This document shows, piece by piece, positions 26,379 through 34,485 of a DNA stretch of 64,000 nucleotides. A program made the position numbers and the translations under genes. Below the pieces are notes generated by a model. It saw nothing but the letters and a program-made list of their open reading frames with translations. It was not told the origin of the DNA and did not search any database. The stretch is from Microbacterium sp. Root53 (GTDB lineage Bacteria > Actinomycetota > Actinomycetes > Actinomycetales > Microbacteriaceae): the NCBI RefSeq assembly GCF_001426925.1, contig NZ_LMFR01000012.1:521646-585645 (forward strand), written 5' to 3'. The first letter of the stretch is position 1, and each line of letters starts with the position of its first letter.

Positions 26379-27601
26379 CCAGGATCGTCATCGTCGGCGC
26401 CTCGGTCGGCGGTGTGAAGACGGCGCAGGGTCTGCGCTCCGGAGGATTCGACGGCGAGATCGTCGTGGTCGAGAAGGAGGACGTCGCGCACCCGTACGAC
26501 AAGCCGCCCCTGTCGAAGGCCTACCTCACATCGCCGGACGACCTCGGCGCGATCCGGCTGATCGATCAGGAAGACCTCGCCGCGATCGACGCGTCCTGGC
26601 GCTTCGGCGTCGCCGCGACGGGGCTCGACCCTGCGGCGAAGGAGCTGCTGCTCGAGGACGGCGAGCGGCTGGCGTACGACGCACTGGTGATCGCAACCGG
26701 ATCCCGCGCGCGCACGTCACCGTGGGGCGAGGGGCCGGGCATCCATGTGCTGCGCACGACCGCCGACGCACACGCGCTGCGTTCCGCGCTGCAGCCGGGC
26801 CGTCGTCTCGTGATCGTGGGCGGCGGGTTCATCGGCGCGGAGGTCGCGGCGACCGCACGCAAGGCCGGCGTCGACGTGACGATCGTCGATCCGCTGCCCG
26901 CGCCGATGTCCCGCGTGCTCAACGAGGACGTCGGGCGGATCTTCCTCGACAAGCACGCCGCCGAGGGGGTCCGGACGCGTTTTGGGACGGGCGTCGACGG
27001 TGTCGAGCGCGTCGGCCGGGAGCTCGAGGTCCGCCTCTCAGATGGCGAGCGGATCACCGCTGACGCGCTGCTCGTGGGCATCGGCGCCGTCGTCAACACC
27101 GAGTGGCTCGAGGGATCCGGGCTCGTTGTCGACAACGGCATCGTCACGGACGGCCGGCTCCGCGCGATCGGCGCCGCGGACGTGTTCGTCGTCGGCGATG
27201 TCTGCCGCTGGCAGCATGAGGACGGGTCGGGCTCGACCCGCCTGGAGCACTGGACGAGCGCCGCGGATCAGGCGCGTCTCGTCGCGCACAACCTGCTCTC
27301 CCCGGCGGAGGCGCGCGCGTATGTGCCGGTCGAGTACGTCTGGAGCGACCAGTACGACTGGAAGATTCAGGTGGTTGGCCGCACGGGCTCCGCCGAATCG
27401 CAGCTGATCGGCGACCCCGCGCACGATCGCTTCGCCGTCGTGTACTCCGACGGCGCGCGCGTGACGGGCGCCGTCATCGTGAACTGGCCGCGCGCGCTCA
27501 TCGCCGCCCGCCGCGCGGTGGCCGATCGAGGCGACGCGGATGCGCTCGTGACGATGCTGACGGAGATCACCGCCAAGGCGCCGGCGCCCGTCGTCTCCTG
27601 A
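26375..27601 (+). CDS. FAD-dependent ferredoxin reductase
   Basis: NAD(P)H:ferredoxin reductase of 408 aa, glutathione-reductase fold like BphA4 and phthalate dioxygenase reductases. The FAD motif IVIVGASVGG lies at about 4-13. The central NAD motif VGGGFIGAEVA lies near 147-157, and the second FAD motif DVFVVGDV is near 268. The C-terminal domain (VEYVWSDQYDWKIQVVG) is typical. As last gene of the five-gene operon it completes the electron chain NAD(P)H, reductase, ferredoxin, oxygenase. Its end converges on the IclR gene. Confidence 0.93.
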   Translation: MTRIVIVGASVGGVKTAQGLRSGGFDGEIVVVEKEDVAHPYDKPPLSKAYLTSPDDLGAIRLIDQEDLAAIDASWRFGVAATGLDPAAKELLLEDGERLAYDALVIATGSRARTSPWGEGPGIHVLRTTADAHALRSALQPGRRLVIVGGGFIGAEVAATARKAGVDVTIVDPLPAPMSRVLNEDVGRIFLDKHAAEGVRTRFGTGVDGVERVGRELEVRLSDGERITADALLVGIGAVVNTEWLEGSGLVVDNGIVTDGRLRAIGAADVFVVGDVCRWQHEDGSGSTRLEHWTSAADQARLVAHNLLSPAEARAYVPVEYVWSDQYDWKIQVVGRTGSAESQLIGDPAHDRFAVVYSDGARVTGAVIVNWPRALIAARRAVADRGDADALVTMLTEITAKAPAPVVS

Positions 27602-27628
27602 ACGGATCGGCTGCGCGTCGCGCACTCC

Positions 27629-28423
27629 TCAGAGCGCCGTGATGGCGCTCTCGTCGATCGCCGACGCGAGCCGCTCGCCGAGGCGGGCGCGCGTGGTGTC
27701 GTCCATGCGGCTTGCGGGGACGGAGACGTTGATCGCGAGCCGCATCGGCAGGGCACCGGCGGGGAACGCGGCCGCGACCGAGCACACGCCGTGCTCGCTC
27801 TCCTCGTCACCCACGGCGTACCCGCGGCGGCGGACCTCTTCCAAGGCGCGCTCCAGCTCGGGGAGCCGTCGGATCGACTTCTCCGTCAGCGTCTCGAGCT
27901 CCTCACCGGGGAACGTCCTGTGCAGCTCGTCGGCCGACAGCGACGCGAGCATCGACTTCCCGGACGACGTGCAGTTGGCGGGCATGGTCCGCCCGAGGCG
28001 CGACGCCACCCGCACGGCCTGGGGGCTCTCGATGGCGTCGATGAAGCGCACCTGCGCGCCGTCGAGCGTCGCGAGGTGCACCGTCTCGCGGAACTCCTCG
28101 TTCAGCCGACGCAGCAGCGGGCGCACGGCCTCGCGCACGTCGAACCGCTGCAGGATCGCGAACGACACGCTCGAGAGCGCCCCGCCGGCCCGATAGGTCT
28201 TCGACGCCGCATCCTGGCGCACGAACCCGCGATACTGCAGCATCGCGAGCAGCCGGTGCGCGGTCGACGATGCGACACCGAGTGCCTCCGCCACCTCGGT
28301 CAGCCGCAGCTCGGGCCGCGCGCCGAGGAGATGGATGATCTTGAGTGCGTTGTCGACCGACTCGATCGGGTACTGCGGCGCGGGGCCGCTCGCCGGGAGG
28401 TCGACCGTACCGCTCTTCTTCAT
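27629..28423 (-). CDS. IclR-family regulator of the aromatic-acid cluster
   Basis: A 264-aa IclR protein. The N-terminal HTH (about 22-80: LTEVAEALGVASSTAHRLLAML) precedes the ligand-binding domain (about 90-260: MPANCTSSGKSMLAS, GVCSVAAAFP). TAGGAT lies 7 nt before the ATG and no ribosome binding site is present, so the mRNA is probably leaderless, just as for the IclR gene at 4146. TTCTT-CATGA-CAGAA overlaps the start codon and resembles the sites before the Rieske operon and the carrier gene. Convergent with the reductase gene and divergent from nothing, it most likely senses the aromatic substrate of this cluster. Confidence 0.9.
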   Translation of the reverse strand: MKKSGTVDLPASGPAPQYPIESVDNALKIIHLLGARPELRLTEVAEALGVASSTAHRLLAMLQYRGFVRQDAASKTYRAGGALSSVSFAILQRFDVREAVRPLLRRLNEEFRETVHLATLDGAQVRFIDAIESPQAVRVASRLGRTMPANCTSSGKSMLASLSADELHRTFPGEELETLTEKSIRRLPELERALEEVRRRGYAVGDEESEHGVCSVAAAFPAGALPMRLAINVSVPASRMDDTTRARLGERLASAIDESAITAL

Positions 28424-28430
28424 GACAGAA
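28416..28430. promoter_or_regulatory. IclR-type site over the start codon
   Basis: TTCTTCATGACAGAA reads TTCTT-N5-CAGAA, one base off the inverted repeat TTCTG-N5-CAGAA at 33174. It covers the ATG of the IclR gene and the 7 nt between the start and its -10 hexamer, a position suited to autorepression of a leaderless transcript. Confidence 0.45.
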
Positions 28431-28493
28431 ATCCTATGCGCGGCGCGGAGAGTCGCGGCCGGGCGTTCCGGACACTCGGCGCGGCGCGGTGGC

Positions 28494-29234
28494 TCATTCC
28501 GTGCGGACGACGCCCCGCAGCCGGGCGAGCTCATGCCGCCAGGCCGTGGCCGTGTTGAAACCGGTGCCGAGGTCCGGCAGCTCGGCCATGTCCGTCTCGG
28601 GAAGATCGACGATCTCTCCTCCCGCCGACGCGACAACGAGCGACAGACCCGCCAGGATGTCGACGCTGATCGCCTGCAGCACCGCCTGCTCGACGCCGGC
28701 GGCCGCGCTGGTGATGCCGTGCCCGCGCAGCACCACCAGCGGGCGCTCGCCCATCGCGTCCGCCATCTCGGCCGCCAACGTCCGGTTGCGGACGAGGACG
28801 CCGCGCGCGTACACGGGCACGCCGCCGGCCGCGAGCCGCGTGCCGGGGATGTCGAACGCGCCGATGAGAGGACGGATCCGGATCCCGGCGAGATCGGCCG
28901 CCACGACGCGAGGCGGGTGAGCGTGCACCACTGCCGCCACGGCCGGCCGGCGGCGCAGCACCTCCGCGTGCAGAGGCAGTTCGTTGGGGACCGACCAGCC
29001 GTCGAGCTCACCTGGTGCCGCGGCCTCGCCTTCGAAGTCCACGAGCCGGATGTCGTCGGGCGTGGTGTACCCGAGGCCGCGCTCGTGCGGGCCGCGGCAC
29101 CGCACGAGCATGATGTGCTCGCCCACGCGCAGGCTGATGTGCCCCAGGATGCCATCTGCGAGACCGCGCCCCGCCAGCACACGGCAGGCGTCCGCGATGA
29201 GCCGCCGTTCCGCCGCGAAGTCCGCCCGCATCAT
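28494..29234 (-). CDS. Class II aldolase/adducin-family protein, candidate dihydroxyphthalate decarboxylase
   Basis: A 246-aa protein with the class II aldolase fold. The metal site is visible as Glu 85/His 89 in NELPLHAE and His 104/His 106 in VVHAHPP, plus a later His in VVLRGHGI. In Gram-positive phthalate clusters, the 3,4-dihydroxyphthalate 2-decarboxylase (PhtC/OphC) belongs to this family. With a phthalate-type Rieske oxygenase and an SDR next door, the same job is likely here. The start ATG overlaps the SDR stop as ATGA. An aldolase acting on a ring-cleavage product is the alternative. Confidence 0.75.
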   Translation of the reverse strand: MMRADFAAERRLIADACRVLAGRGLADGILGHISLRVGEHIMLVRCRGPHERGLGYTTPDDIRLVDFEGEAAAPGELDGWSVPNELPLHAEVLRRRPAVAAVVHAHPPRVVAADLAGIRIRPLIGAFDIPGTRLAAGGVPVYARGVLVRNRTLAAEMADAMGERPLVVLRGHGITSAAAGVEQAVLQAISVDILAGLSLVVASAGGEIVDLPETDMAELPDLGTGFNTATAWRHELARLRGVVRTE

Positions 29235-30022
29235 GCCTTGATCCCCATTCCCCCGTCGGTGTGGATGACATCCCCCGTGATCCCCCGCGCACGGTCGGAC
29301 GCGAGGAACACGTAGCTCCACGCGTGATCCGCGCCGGACAGCGCGACCTTCAGCGGCACTCGCGCGGCGATGTCGTCCGCGCGGTTCGGGACGTCGCCGA
29401 GACTGCGCGCGCCGAGGCCGAGGCTGCCGACGCCGCGCAGATCCGTGCCCACCGTGCCCCCGGGCGCGATGCCGTTCACCCGGATGTCCGGCGCCAGCTC
29501 GTGCCCGAGGGCCGTCACGAGCCCGCGCACCGCGAACTTGCTCGGCACGTACAGCACGCCGCCGCGCCCCGGGTAGTACGCGGATGTCGACTCCGTCAGC
29601 AGGATCGATCCGCGCGCCTCGCGCAGCGCCGACAGCGCGGCCTTGACGGCGTGGAGTTGGCTCTTCACGTTCACGCGGAACATCTCGTCGAACGAGGCGT
29701 CGATCTGATCCGCGTCGATGTCCGAGATCCCGCGATAGAAGTCGAAGATGCCGACGCAGCTGACGAGGACGTCCAGCCCGCCGTACGCGGCCACGGTCGC
29801 GGCGACCGCCGCCTCGTTCGCCTCGCGAGTCGTCGCATCCCCCTGCACGGCGGGCACCTCCGGCAGCTCGCTCCGGAGCGCGGCGACCTTCGCCGGGTCC
29901 CGCTCCAGGACCGCGACCCGCGCCCCCTCCGCGCGGTACGCGTCGACGACGGCCCTGCCGATCCCCGACCCTGCTCCGACGATCAGCGCGCGCTTCCCCT
30001 GGAGCCACCCGACCTCAGACAA
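29231..30022 (-). CDS. SDR oxidoreductase, candidate cis-dihydrodiol dehydrogenase
   Basis: A 263-aa short-chain dehydrogenase. The NAD motif GAGSGIG is at 16-22, an acidic residue ends the second strand (VLERD), and catalytic Ser and Tyr/Lys lie in TESTSAYYPG and YVPSK. The start is TTG at 30022, overlapping the stop of the upstream gene, with GGAG 7 nt before it; no ATG or GTG exists in a sensible place. In this context it would oxidise the cis-dihydrodiol from the Rieske enzyme to a catechol-type acid. The stop overlaps the class II aldolase-type gene. Confidence 0.82.
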   Translation of the reverse strand: MSEVGWLQGKRALIVGAGSGIGRAVVDAYRAEGARVAVLERDPAKVAALRSELPEVPAVQGDATTREANEAAVAATVAAYGGLDVLVSCVGIFDFYRGISDIDADQIDASFDEMFRVNVKSQLHAVKAALSALREARGSILLTESTSAYYPGRGGVLYVPSKFAVRGLVTALGHELAPDIRVNGIAPGGTVGTDLRGVGSLGLGARSLGDVPNRADDIAARVPLKVALSGADHAWSYVFLASDRARGITGDVIHTDGGMGIKA

Positions 30023-31004
30023 TGACGCGCTCCAGCGTCTCGGGGGCGAACAGGTCCTCGGCGCGATAGCGCTCGGGCGCGAGCCCCTGCTCATGTGAGT
30101 ACCGCAGGAAGGTGTCCAGCACGTGGCGATTCGCCTCCAGCCCGTACGGCCACCAGTCGTCGCCGAGTGCCTCGCGCGTGCGCTCCACCTCCGCCCACAG
30201 CCAGGGCAGGGCGAACCTCAGCGCCGCGGTCTCGTCGATCCCCGCGAGCCCCACCCGCTTGGAGAGCTCCGCGGCTTTCATCAGCTCCCGCGGCAGCCAC
30301 CGGTGCTGTTCATAGACGTCGCGGCGCACCACCAGGACGTGCATGATCGGGAAGATCCCGGTGCGCGCGAAGTAGTCCCGCTCCACCGCCTCGGTGTCCG
30401 GGAACAGTCGCCGTATGCCGCCATGGCCGGGTGCGTTGTACGGGCCAGGATTGCGCGCGCTGTGGATCGCGTCGATTTCGCCGTCGAGCAGCATCTGCGA
30501 CAGCGTCCGGCCTTCGGAGATCGGGGTCACGGAGACATCGTCGGGCAGGTCGAGAGCGATCTTCTCGTAACGGCCCGGCTCGTCCAGGCCCCCTGTGCGG
30601 TACGACACGGACGAGACAGGCAGCCCGTGGTGCTCCGCGAGGATGCCCCGGATCCAGACGGCGGCCGTGATCTGGTACTCGGGGACTCCGACCGCGCGGC
30701 CTGCGAGCTGCGCGGCGTCGGTGATCTCGGAGTCCTCGCGCACGTAGATCGCGCTGTGCCGGAACGCACGCGAAGGGAACACGGGGATCGCGACGAACGG
30801 CGCTCCGCGGCTCAGACTCAGCGTGTAGGACGACAGCGACATCTCGGCGATGTCGAACTCGCGGAACCGCGCCATGCGGAAGAACGTCTCCTCCACCGGG
30901 AGATCGAGGAAGTTGACCTCCGCGTCCCCGAGCCGAACAGCGCCTCGGCGCAGCAGATCCATGCGGTCGTATGCCTGACAGGCCATCGTGAAGGTCAGGC
31001 TCAT
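30015..31004 (-). CDS. 4,5-Dihydroxyphthalate decarboxylase-family protein
   Basis: A 329-aa cytoplasmic protein with a periplasmic-binding-protein-like fold but no signal peptide. The sequence follows the 4,5-dihydroxyphthalate decarboxylase (Pht5) family: FFRMARFREFDIAEMSLSSY, FPSRAFRHSAIYV, PEYQITAAVWIRGIL, DGEIDAIHSA and TGIFPIMH. Family members remove a carboxyl group from dihydroxylated aromatic acids. The start overlaps the upstream gene as ATGA, and the end overlaps the SDR start. Automatic tools may call it an ABC substrate-binding protein, but the lack of export signal and the context argue against that. Confidence 0.8.
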   Translation of the reverse strand: MSLTFTMACQAYDRMDLLRRGAVRLGDAEVNFLDLPVEETFFRMARFREFDIAEMSLSSYTLSLSRGAPFVAIPVFPSRAFRHSAIYVREDSEITDAAQLAGRAVGVPEYQITAAVWIRGILAEHHGLPVSSVSYRTGGLDEPGRYEKIALDLPDDVSVTPISEGRTLSQMLLDGEIDAIHSARNPGPYNAPGHGGIRRLFPDTEAVERDYFARTGIFPIMHVLVVRRDVYEQHRWLPRELMKAAELSKRVGLAGIDETAALRFALPWLWAEVERTREALGDDWWPYGLEANRHVLDTFLRYSHEQGLAPERYRAEDLFAPETLERVIV

Positions 31005-31702
31005 CCGCGCGCTCCTTCTCCCGGCAGCCGTCGCACGAGGTAGTCCCACACGCTCGCGAGCGCGGCCTCGTGATAGATGTGCCCGCGCTTGGCGAGCGAC
31101 TCCTCGGCCGCGGACCAGCTGGGCCATCCACCGGCGGCGTGCGTGAGGATCTGCTGCTCGCACGCCCGCTCGAGCAGCACGGCCGTCACGGTGGCCTCTC
31201 GGATGTCCCGGCCGACAGCGACGATGCCGTGGTTCACGAGGAACAGCGCCTTCGCCTCGCCCAGCGCCGCCGCCACCGCCGCGCCGAGTTCGCGCGTCAG
31301 GATGAGGTCGGCCGTCTGCGTGAAGCGCGGCACGGCGGGCGGAACGAACATGTTCGCGGCGTGGCTCACCGGCCGCAGCTCCTGTCCCGTCGCGGCGAGC
31401 GCGACCGCGTGGGGCGGATGCGTGTGCACGACGGCCCCCACGTCCGGACGCGCCGCCATCACCTCGGAGTGGATCGCGCACTCGCTGTGCGGCTGCCCCT
31501 CGCCCTCGACGAGGCGGCCGTCGTCGTCCACGAGATGCACGCGCGACGGCGTGATCTCGTCCAGTCCCCACCCCGCGGCCTTGATCCAGATGCCGCGGCC
31601 CTCGGGATCCCGCGCCGACGCGTGCCCCCAGACGAGATCCCCGTGCCCGGCTGCGGCGAGCACACGGGAGGACAGCGAGACCTGCTCACGCACTTCGCCC
31701 AT
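31001..31702 (-). CDS. Second class II aldolase/adducin-family protein
   Basis: A 233-aa class II aldolase-fold protein. GDLVWGHASARD near the N-terminus is the family opening, and metal ligands appear as Glu 74/His 78 in SECAIHSE and His 93/His 95 in VVHTHPP. It is only distantly like the other copy encoded 2 kb away. I place the start at ATG 31702, which has GAGGGAA upstream; ATG 31744 overlaps the carrier stop as ATGA and would add 14 residues unlike the family. It may be a decarboxylase, or act on a hydroxy-acid side product; the sequence does not say which. Confidence 0.75.
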   Translation of the reverse strand: MGEVREQVSLSSRVLAAAGHGDLVWGHASARDPEGRGIWIKAAGWGLDEITPSRVHLVDDDGRLVEGEGQPHSECAIHSEVMAARPDVGAVVHTHPPHAVALAATGQELRPVSHAANMFVPPAVPRFTQTADLILTRELGAAVAAALGEAKALFLVNHGIVAVGRDIREATVTAVLLERACEQQILTHAAGGWPSWSAAEESLAKRGHIYHEAALASVWDYLVRRLPGEGARG

Positions 31703-31740
31703 GGAGTCGTTCCCTCTCTTCGCGATCGTCATGTCGGTGG

Positions 31741-33105
31741 TCATGCCAGCGACGCCGGGAGGATGAAGGCGAGCCAGGTGAAGACCGGCGCCGTGACGAT
31801 CATGATCCCACCCCACAGGAGCATGAATCGGAACAGCTTCGGGCGCTCCTCCTCCGGCGCGGTCGACAGCGTCAGAGCGCCGACCGAGGAGAACGGCATC
31901 GCGTCCACCACCGTCGCGGAGATGACGAGCGCGACCAGCACCCACGTGGCATCGATCCCGCCCATGGCGATGAACGGCACCGCGAGAGGCACCAGTACGC
32001 CGATCAGCCCGGCACTCGAGCCGAACGCCGATGTCACGGCCCCGATGAGGCACAGCAGGAACGCCGTGAGCAGCGGCGCGCCGATATCGGCGAGTCCGCC
32101 CCCGATCCACTCGACGGTGCCGAAGCGCTGCATGGCTCCCACGAGGGTGGTGATGCCGCAGATCAGGAGGACGACGGACCAGACGATCTTCTTGTCCGCG
32201 CCGTCGAAGTAGTTCGCGAAGATCGAGTGCAGCAGGGCCGCTGCCACCAGCGTGACGAAGCCCAGATCGAAGTCGAACACGAGCGCGGCGATCGCGACGC
32301 CGATGATGACGATCAGCGTGACCACCTGATCGAGGCGGATCGGGGTCTTCGGGTGCCCGAGCAGCTCCGTGAACCCGCCCTTGGCCGGGCCACCCGCGGA
32401 CGTCCCACCGGTGACCGCCGCGCCCGTCGCGCCGATCGTCGCGCCGTCCGCAGCGACGAGCACGCGCTCGCTCACCGCGACGCGGTGGGCACGCGCATCG
32501 CGCATCAGGGTGCGCCCGCCGAAGACGAAGTAGATGACGACCGCGAGAGCCACGTTGTACCCGAGGTTGCCCAGGAACAGCGCGGTCCCCGACACGTGCA
32601 GGCCGTTGTTCTCCGCCGCCTTCTGTGCGATGATCGCGAGCCCGTTGATCGGCGAGAAGTTGCCCGCGCAGGATCCGTGCATGGTCATGAGCGCGGACAT
32701 CCGCCGGCTGAGCCCGTAGCGCTCGCCGAGCCGAAGGCACAGCGGCGCGAGCATCGCGACCCCGGCCGGGCCCAGGGCGCCCGCCATGGTGGGCAGCGAC
32801 GAGAAGATGAAGATCAGCCACGGGACAAGTGCCGGACGATCTCCGAACGCACGGGCAGCGCGTTCGACGATCCACTCCAGCGTCCCATTGGTCGAGGCGA
32901 GGCCGAACAGGTATGTCACGCCGACGAGCAGCACGAAGATGTCCGCGGGGAAGCCGGCCAGCACCTCCTTCGGATCCTCGCCTGCCATCGTGACGCCGAT
33001 CGCGAATGTCGCGATCAGAGCGAAGATGCCGATGTTCACGGGGCGCACGGTGCCGAGTACGAACACCAGGACCAGCGCGACGACTCCGACGACGTGAATG
33101 CTCAC
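31741..33105 (-). CDS. MatC-like dicarboxylate carrier
   Basis: A 454-aa membrane protein with about 11-12 helices that resembles the MatC/DASS-type dicarboxylate carriers. The segments GMTMAGEDPKEVLAGFP-like (about 38-54), TMHGSCAGNFSPINGLAII and DAMPFSSVGALTLS are the recognisable parts. It would import an aromatic or aliphatic dicarboxylate, which suits a phthalate-type cluster. GTG at 33105 follows GGAGAGGAC. It is the first gene of a five-gene minus-strand operon with two class II aldolase-type proteins, the decarboxylase-type protein and the SDR. Confidence 0.8.
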   Translation of the reverse strand: MSIHVVGVVALVLVFVLGTVRPVNIGIFALIATFAIGVTMAGEDPKEVLAGFPADIFVLLVGVTYLFGLASTNGTLEWIVERAARAFGDRPALVPWLIFIFSSLPTMAGALGPAGVAMLAPLCLRLGERYGLSRRMSALMTMHGSCAGNFSPINGLAIIAQKAAENNGLHVSGTALFLGNLGYNVALAVVIYFVFGGRTLMRDARAHRVAVSERVLVAADGATIGATGAAVTGGTSAGGPAKGGFTELLGHPKTPIRLDQVVTLIVIIGVAIAALVFDFDLGFVTLVAAALLHSIFANYFDGADKKIVWSVVLLICGITTLVGAMQRFGTVEWIGGGLADIGAPLLTAFLLCLIGAVTSAFGSSAGLIGVLVPLAVPFIAMGGIDATWVLVALVISATVVDAMPFSSVGALTLSTAPEEERPKLFRFMLLWGGIMIVTAPVFTWLAFILPASLA

Positions 33106-33173
33106 GTTACGTCCTCTCCGCGCACGCCACTGTGCGCGTCTGTGAAGGGAGCGACAACGCCGCCGTCATCGCT

Positions 33174-33198
33174 TTCTGTCTTGCAGAACATGATTCTG
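33174..33198. promoter_or_regulatory. TTCTG-N5-CAGAA operator before carrier operon
   Basis: TTCTGTCTTGCAGAA (33174-33188) is an inverted repeat of 5-bp arms. A second TTCTG starts at 33194, exactly 20 bp after the first. The same 20-bp phasing of TTCTG occurs before the Rieske operon. It lies 70 bp upstream of the carrier gene. Confidence 0.6.
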
Positions 33199-33254
33199 AT
33201 TGAACGAGACCGTGTCAACCCCCGCCGCTATGCCCCGTCCGCGCTCGGCGGTGC

Positions 33255-34415
33255 TCACCGGCCGCGGCGCGGACGGATCAGGGCGGCGAGCACTCCCGGC
33301 GCGCCCGCGGCGATCCCGCCCGCAGCCATGGCAATGGCCATCGGCGCGACGAGCGTGACCGCCGTCACGAGAAGCGGCATGGCCAGGAGCGCGCCCGCAC
33401 GGAAGACGCCCGCGAACACGACGGCACTACCGCGTTGAGAATCGGGGACGGCCGCCCCCACGACCGTCGGCCCGAGCGTCAGGACCACACCCGACGCGAT
33501 CCCCGCCCCGACGACGCCGGCGATCGACAGGACGGGTGCCGCGTCCGCCGCCGCGAGCGCGACGACACCCAACCCGATGGCCGCGGTCATCGCCGTGAGT
33601 GCAGGCGTGTGGCGACGGCGTGGCAGCCACCCACCGAGCAGCGCGCCGACCACGAGCCCACCGTTCGCCGTGCCGACCAGCAGCCCCACATCCGCCTCCG
33701 ACCATCCGACATCGTCGAACAGCACCGGGACGAACGTGACGAGGATCGCATTGAAGCCCCCTGCCGCGAGGCTTCCCAGGGATCCGACCCTCACGTCGCG
33801 GTACCGCCAGATGCGGTTGTCGGCGCTCTTCGGCACGCGCTCGAAGAGCGGCAGCGGCGCCAACAGCGCGCACAGCCCCGCGCCCAGCACAGCGACGACA
33901 GCGATCGGGACGGCTGCGGATCGCGGGCCACCGTCCGCCAGCGCGCCCGCGAGCATCGGGCCGAGCGCGCCGAGCCCGTTGGCGATGAACTGGTTGCGAG
34001 CCATTCGCGGAGCGGGTCGGGCCGCGATCCGGATCACATGCACCTGCGAGCCACTCCAGAAGCACGCTCTCGAGACACCCTGCAGGACCTGGGCGAGCAC
34101 GAGCCCTGTGACCCCAGGCGCCGCCAGCACAAGGACCATCGAAGCCGCAAGCATCCCGAGGGCGCCCGCCATGATCACACGATCGGTCGCCACGCGGTAC
34201 AGCGCCCCGACCGCGACGCGCGAGACGAACTGCGCCGCCGCGGAAGTCGCCCCGAGAGCAGCGATGACCGCGAGGGAGAGCCCATCCGCAATGGCGACGA
34301 ACGTGAGCATGACTCCCGACGCGGCGAGCGCGAGCGCGTAGAGCCCCGTCACGACATCGATCGCGACGGAGCTCGCCTTGCCACCCTGCCCTCGAAGACC
34401 GCGCACCCTGCGCAT
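33255..34415 (-). CDS. MFS transporter
   Basis: A 386-aa protein with about 12 hydrophobic segments of the general major facilitator type, with short loops and a basic C-terminus (LIRPRRGR). RMARNQFIANGLGALGPMLAG and the symmetric GGFNAILVTFVPVLF mark the two halves. The substrate cannot be told. The ATG lacks a good ribosome binding site. It follows the aromatic-acid operon in the opposite sense of reading order (its end faces the carrier promoter), so it may or may not belong to the cluster; export of an intermediate or uptake of a related acid are possible. Confidence 0.75.
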   Translation of the reverse strand: MRRVRGLRGQGGKASSVAIDVVTGLYALALAASGVMLTFVAIADGLSLAVIAALGATSAAAQFVSRVAVGALYRVATDRVIMAGALGMLAASMVLVLAAPGVTGLVLAQVLQGVSRACFWSGSQVHVIRIAARPAPRMARNQFIANGLGALGPMLAGALADGGPRSAAVPIAVVAVLGAGLCALLAPLPLFERVPKSADNRIWRYRDVRVGSLGSLAAGGFNAILVTFVPVLFDDVGWSEADVGLLVGTANGGLVVGALLGGWLPRRRHTPALTAMTAAIGLGVVALAAADAAPVLSIAGVVGAGIASGVVLTLGPTVVGAAVPDSQRGSAVVFAGVFRAGALLAMPLLVTAVTLVAPMAIAMAAGGIAAGAPGVLAALIRPRRGR

Positions 34416-34485
34416 GCTATTCCACTGTGCAGAGACGGATTCCGCGGCAGGACGTGATGTCGGGGGTCCTTGTTACGTTTAGGGC

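Noticed and set aside
30015..31004. Reading the Pht5-type protein as an ABC transporter substrate-binding protein.
   Set aside because: No signal peptide or lipobox, no permease or ATPase genes nearby, and the conserved segments fit the 4,5-dihydroxyphthalate decarboxylase family.
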